This document shows, piece by piece, positions 61,407 to 64,000 of a stretch of DNA of 64,000 nucleotides. This stretch comes from Candidatus Hydrogenedentota bacterium (lineage in GTDB: Bacteria > Hydrogenedentota > Hydrogenedentia > Hydrogenedentales > SLHB01). Each line of letters starts with the position of its first letter. Position 1 is the first letter of the stretch. The notes under the pieces are model-generated. The model ran no database searches and was not told the origin of the DNA. It worked only from the letters and a program-made list of their open reading frames with translations. The stretch spans positions 90,492 through 154,491 of the forward strand of contig DAOLNV010000001.1 of the NCBI GenBank assembly GCA_035416745.1. The letters are read 5' to 3'. Both the position numbers and the translations under genes were made by a program.

Positions 61407-62780
61407 CTATATCCCGTCGGCTATGCCATCGCCGTTGGCATCGGGGAACTCTATCGTGAAGACCTGGCTGAAATCGGAACCGTCGTAGGATTTTGCGGGA
61501 TTGCCGTTTTTGTCCGTTGTGGGTACGGCTTTGGTGAACGCGAGGAGGGCGCCGTTGGGAGACCAGACGAGGTCAATCCGTTGGGCATCGCCCTGTGGCG
61601 TAAGAAACGTGCTCTTGCCGAAGGCCGGGCCGGGTCTCACGCAGGTTATTGCGACCCCGCCGCCGGCGATGCAGGCGATGGAGTTGCCGCTGGGGTGCCA
61701 CCGTACGCCGGAAACCGCGCCGTCGGGAAAATACGTCGCCTGGACCGGCCGTTTCGCGGGATCGCCGCTTTGATCGGACCCGTCGGAGGGGATGATGAAG
61801 ATCTGGGTGGTGCCGTCGTCCGCTTTTGCATAGTAAGCGATGCGGTCGCCCTCGAGCGTGCCGCGCACGGTGCCGCCAGCCCAGGTATGGGTCAGCCGGC
61901 GGAGCTGGAGTCCCTTGGGCGGCGACGGATAACGGTTCGCAGCCCCGCTGTCCGCGGTGGTGACATCTATGCCGTCCGGCACGTCCACGGCGAACAGGGA
62001 TTCCTGGTACGACCCGTCGGATTCACGAACCTTGCCGATAAAGGCGCGCATGAGGCCGCGCCGGCCAATCCACGAGTCGTTCCGGGCTACCTCGATTTCG
62101 CCCGGCTTGGCCGTATCTTTGGGCGCGACGCGGACGAGAAGCGCAAAGTAATGCGTGGCGCCGTCCGGGGCTTTGGGGTGAGGCACCATGAACCCGATGG
62201 TGCGGTCGTACTCGGGGAGCAGGGCGTCGTCGTAGGTGAATCCGATACGCTTGCCGTCGAAGGAGTACTCGTGGCGGTGGGTGCCGCCGCGGTGCGCTCC
62301 GGGCAGCGTGTCTCGGTCGGTGGCGACGTCGCGCCGGTCGAGCCAGACGCGCTGCTGGCTGCCGTCGGCGATGACTTCCGCGCCGACGCGGTTGGTCTTG
62401 TCGTAGTAGCCGCGCTCGGGCACCTCTTCGAGCAGGGGCCCGTGAATGAAAGCCACCTTGTTGGCGACGGGGCAGAACGTGACGGCGCCGAGACCGGGCG
62501 CGGCCTCTTCCCCGATAACGGTCTTCTCCGGGCGGTAGAGAATGGTTTCCTTGCCGGTGGCAATCTCGACCATCTCGATGGTCTGGCCGTTGCCGATGCC
62601 CGAGCCTACGGTGCCTCGAGTGTCGTAACACAAGAAACGCCCGTCCGGTGAGAAGTTGTCGTTGTTGTCCAGATTGTGATTCTTAGCTGATGTTGTAATC
62701 TGGCGCTCTTGTCCGTGAGCCGGCATGAGCGACGCGCCAATGAGAAAAATGACAGTCAGAGCGATGATTCTTACCAGCAT
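61407..62780 (-). CDS. Exported DUF3748-type (TolB/DPP-IV beta-propeller-like) protein
   Basis: 457 aa with a signal peptide (about 1-23, ending AHGQ). Propeller-blade wording is clear: NDNFSPDGRFLCYDTRG, VTFCPVANKVAFIHGP, HRGGTHRHEYSFDGKRIGFTYDD, GVRWHPSGNSIACIAGGG, DLVWSPNGALLAFTKAV, as in DUF3748 and DPP-IV N-terminal families. It ends FPDANGDGIADGI, an EF-hand/dockerin-like calcium motif. No peptidase domain follows. ATG 62780 has GAGGA upstream. The mnmA gene ends 68 bp before it. Confidence 0.8.
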   Translation of the reverse strand: MLVRIIALTVIFLIGASLMPAHGQERQITTSAKNHNLDNNDNFSPDGRFLCYDTRGTVGSGIGNGQTIEMVEIATGKETILYRPEKTVIGEEAAPGLGAVTFCPVANKVAFIHGPLLEEVPERGYYDKTNRVGAEVIADGSQQRVWLDRRDVATDRDTLPGAHRGGTHRHEYSFDGKRIGFTYDDALLPEYDRTIGFMVPHPKAPDGATHYFALLVRVAPKDTAKPGEIEVARNDSWIGRRGLMRAFIGKVRESDGSYQESLFAVDVPDGIDVTTADSGAANRYPSPPKGLQLRRLTHTWAGGTVRGTLEGDRIAYYAKADDGTTQIFIIPSDGSDQSGDPAKRPVQATYFPDGAVSGVRWHPSGNSIACIAGGGVAITCVRPGPAFGKSTFLTPQGDAQRIDLVWSPNGALLAFTKAVPTTDKNGNPAKSYDGSDFSQVFTIEFPDANGDGIADGI

Positions 62781-62848
62781 GGTTGTCCTCGTGGTTGTTT
62801 TGGCCTGAGCGAAAGTCTAGCAGCGCCGGAACCGGGATGCAACGATGC

Positions 62849-63907
62849 TCATTCGGCCATGTCAATGATGCCGGCGGCCAATACCAGGTCGCGGCGGTAC
62901 AGGACGGCCCACTGGCCGGGGGTTACGGCGCGCTGGGGCTCATGAAACGTCGCGGAAAAGTGATCAGGGGCGGGGTCCACGGTGCAGGGCGCCGCCTTGT
63001 GACGGTACCGTATCTGAATACTGCATTCGAACGGCGCGGTTTGCGGCGGAATGCCCGTCCAGACAACGTCGCGCGCCGCGAGTGTTTTCGCGAAGGTCTC
63101 TTCGTGATGGCCCACGACCAGCGCGTTGCGCTCCGTATCGAGACGCAGCACATAGTACGGTCTTGGCGCGGCGATTCCCAGTCCCTTGCGCTGCCCAATG
63201 GTATAGTTGGTCAGGCCCGTATGGGCGCCGAGAGTCTCTCCCGTGGCCGAAACGATGGGCCCGGGGAGGCCGAACAGGCCCTGTTCGGCGAGAAAGCGGC
63301 GGTAGTCTCCGTCCTCGATGAAGCAGATGTCCTGGCTTTCGGGCGTCTCGGCGATGTCGAGCCCCATGGACCGGGCGATGGCACGCGTTTGGTCTTTTGT
63401 TTTTTCGCCGAGCGGGAACATGGCATGACGCAACTGTTCCTGGCTCAACCCCGCCAGAACATAGCTTTGGTCCTTTTCCCGGAATCGTGCCCTGGAGATG
63501 GCATATCGCCCCTCATGGCAGGCTATGCGCGCATAATGACCCGTTGCGAGAAACTGCCCACCCAACCGGCGGGCTTCGTCAAACAGCACACCGAACTTGA
63601 TGCGCTGGTTGCATCGTATGCAGGGATTGGGGGTGCGTCCGAGCGAGTACTCCGACACAAAGTAGCCCAGCACGTGCTCTTGGAACGGCGCCGCCACGTC
63701 CGCGACATGGTGGGGAATGCCCAGATGTGCGGCCACGCGCCGCGCGTCTTCGATAGCTTTTGACTCAGCCTGGGAACCGCGTTGCGGCAGCAGCCGCATG
63801 GTTATGCCCGTGACTTCGTGTCCAGCGTCGCGCAGCAAGGCAGCCGCTACGGAGCTGTCCACCCCTCCGCTCATGGCGGCGATGACTTTTGGATGACTGG
63901 TAGCCAT
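62849..63907 (-). CDS. mnmA: tRNA-specific 2-thiouridylase MnmA
   Basis: Makes 2-thiouridine at position 34 of Lys/Glu/Gln tRNAs, using sulfur relayed through the Tus/IscS route. 352 aa. PP-loop SGGVDSS at 13-19, the catalytic cysteines Cys96 (RTPNPCIRCN) and Cys195 (ESQDICFIED), and the conserved C-terminal TNYTIGQRKGLGI, YYVLRLD and AVTPGQWAVLY are present. Likely the first gene of a unit with the DUF3748-type gene. Its promoter would lie between its start and the window end, where I see no clear match. Confidence 0.97.
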   Translation of the reverse strand: MATSHPKVIAAMSGGVDSSVAAALLRDAGHEVTGITMRLLPQRGSQAESKAIEDARRVAAHLGIPHHVADVAAPFQEHVLGYFVSEYSLGRTPNPCIRCNQRIKFGVLFDEARRLGGQFLATGHYARIACHEGRYAISRARFREKDQSYVLAGLSQEQLRHAMFPLGEKTKDQTRAIARSMGLDIAETPESQDICFIEDGDYRRFLAEQGLFGLPGPIVSATGETLGAHTGLTNYTIGQRKGLGIAAPRPYYVLRLDTERNALVVGHHEETFAKTLAARDVVWTGIPPQTAPFECSIQIRYRHKAAPCTVDPAPDHFSATFHEPQRAVTPGQWAVLYRRDLVLAAGIIDMAE

Positions 63908-63966
63908 AAGGGGAATGGCCGCCGGTGCTCAGCGGCCAGCTTATGTTACGAACCGGGAAACACGCT

Positions 63967-64000
63967 ATGCTTGCGTTCTGGGCGCTTGTTGCGGTTGCGG
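63967..64000 (+). CDS. Start of a possible exported protein, truncated by the window end
   Basis: Eleven codons, MLAFWALVAVA, hydrophobic like the start of a signal peptide or membrane protein, open to the window edge. GGGAAAC lies 5 bases upstream as a weak ribosome-binding site. Too short to assign. Confidence 0.3.
   Translation, partial: MLAFWALVAVA

Noticed and set aside
61264..61488. 75-codon plus-strand frame between the isomerase and DUF3748-type genes
   Set aside because: Its first half is the mirror of the HIT remnant and its second half the mirror of the DUF3748-type gene; no start signal.

Overview
This is a GC-rich (roughly 60% by eye), densely coded bacterial chromosome segment with about 57 protein genes, many ending and starting with 4-bp ATGA overlaps. 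I see no rRNA, tRNA, CRISPR array, insertion sequence or phage gene. The organism is Gram-negative: it has an LPS-export set (lptB, an LptA-like gene, lptC), lipoproteins, HtrA and exported glycoside hydrolases. The combination of a membrane pyrophosphatase, a GH172/GH27/GH2 repertoire, sugar-isomerase-like TIM barrels, duplicated two-domain signal peptidases and one-off gene neighbourhoods fits an uncultured lineage near Planctomycetota, Hydrogenedentota or Sumerlaeota. That placement is an inference from gene style, not a database result.

Layout. 1-10305: 3' end of an ion-pumping pyrophosphatase (hppA) with a clear terminator, a GH172-type hydrolase, a lipoprotein, an AsmA-like protein, an orphan UgpC/MalK-type ATPase, galE, a CaCA-family antiporter, a small HTH/zinc-ribbon regulator and a large membrane protein. 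10313-14402: a 61-aa CxxC protein, then the operon yceD-rpmF-plsX-fabD-fabG. 14438-19020 (minus): overlapping operon nadC-birA-coaX-lptC-lptA-lptB, joining cofactor synthesis with LPS transport. 19291-23480 (minus): gltA, a double thioredoxin-fold lipid-or-envelope protein and a zinc-ribbon membrane protein. 23555-29455 (plus): an ECF-type sigma factor, a membrane-anchored probable anti-sigma factor, an STN-domain exported protein, a PilZ protein and an 876-aa fusion of a P-loop-less KaiC-like domain to a PEP/pyruvate-binding ATP-grasp module. This is the best candidate for an undescribed signalling system in the window.

29526-35122 (minus): a DUF2239 protein with an operator-like palindrome across its promoter, an exported unknown, an exported hydratase, gpmI and a nucleoside-hydrolase-like protein. 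35471-40923 (plus): HtrA behind a sigma-54-like -24/-12 element, a CYTH protein, an aromatic/aspartate aminotransferase, an SGNH hydrolase and an eIF1/SUI1-like factor. 41058-49412: a thioredoxin-like protein, ispH, and a minus-strand sugar-use cluster made of a GH2 enzyme, a GH27 alpha-galactosidase-like enzyme and an SSS transporter. 49648-57987 (plus): recO, lepA, two tandem signal peptidases each fused to a decayed second peptidase domain, a NUDIX hydrolase and a large exported GH98-like/Fn3/NTF2-like protein. 57998-64000: a DMT transporter, leuB, a TIM-barrel isomerase, a HIT-domain gene remnant, a DUF3748-type protein, mnmA and the first codons of a possible exported protein.

Regulation visible in the DNA: many promoters read TTGNNN-17/18-TANNAT, often with an extended -10 (TGG before the hexamer). 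The sigma-54-like element upstream of htrA, the palindromes in the DUF2239 and isomerase promoters, and the tandem octamer at the HTH gene stand out from this background.
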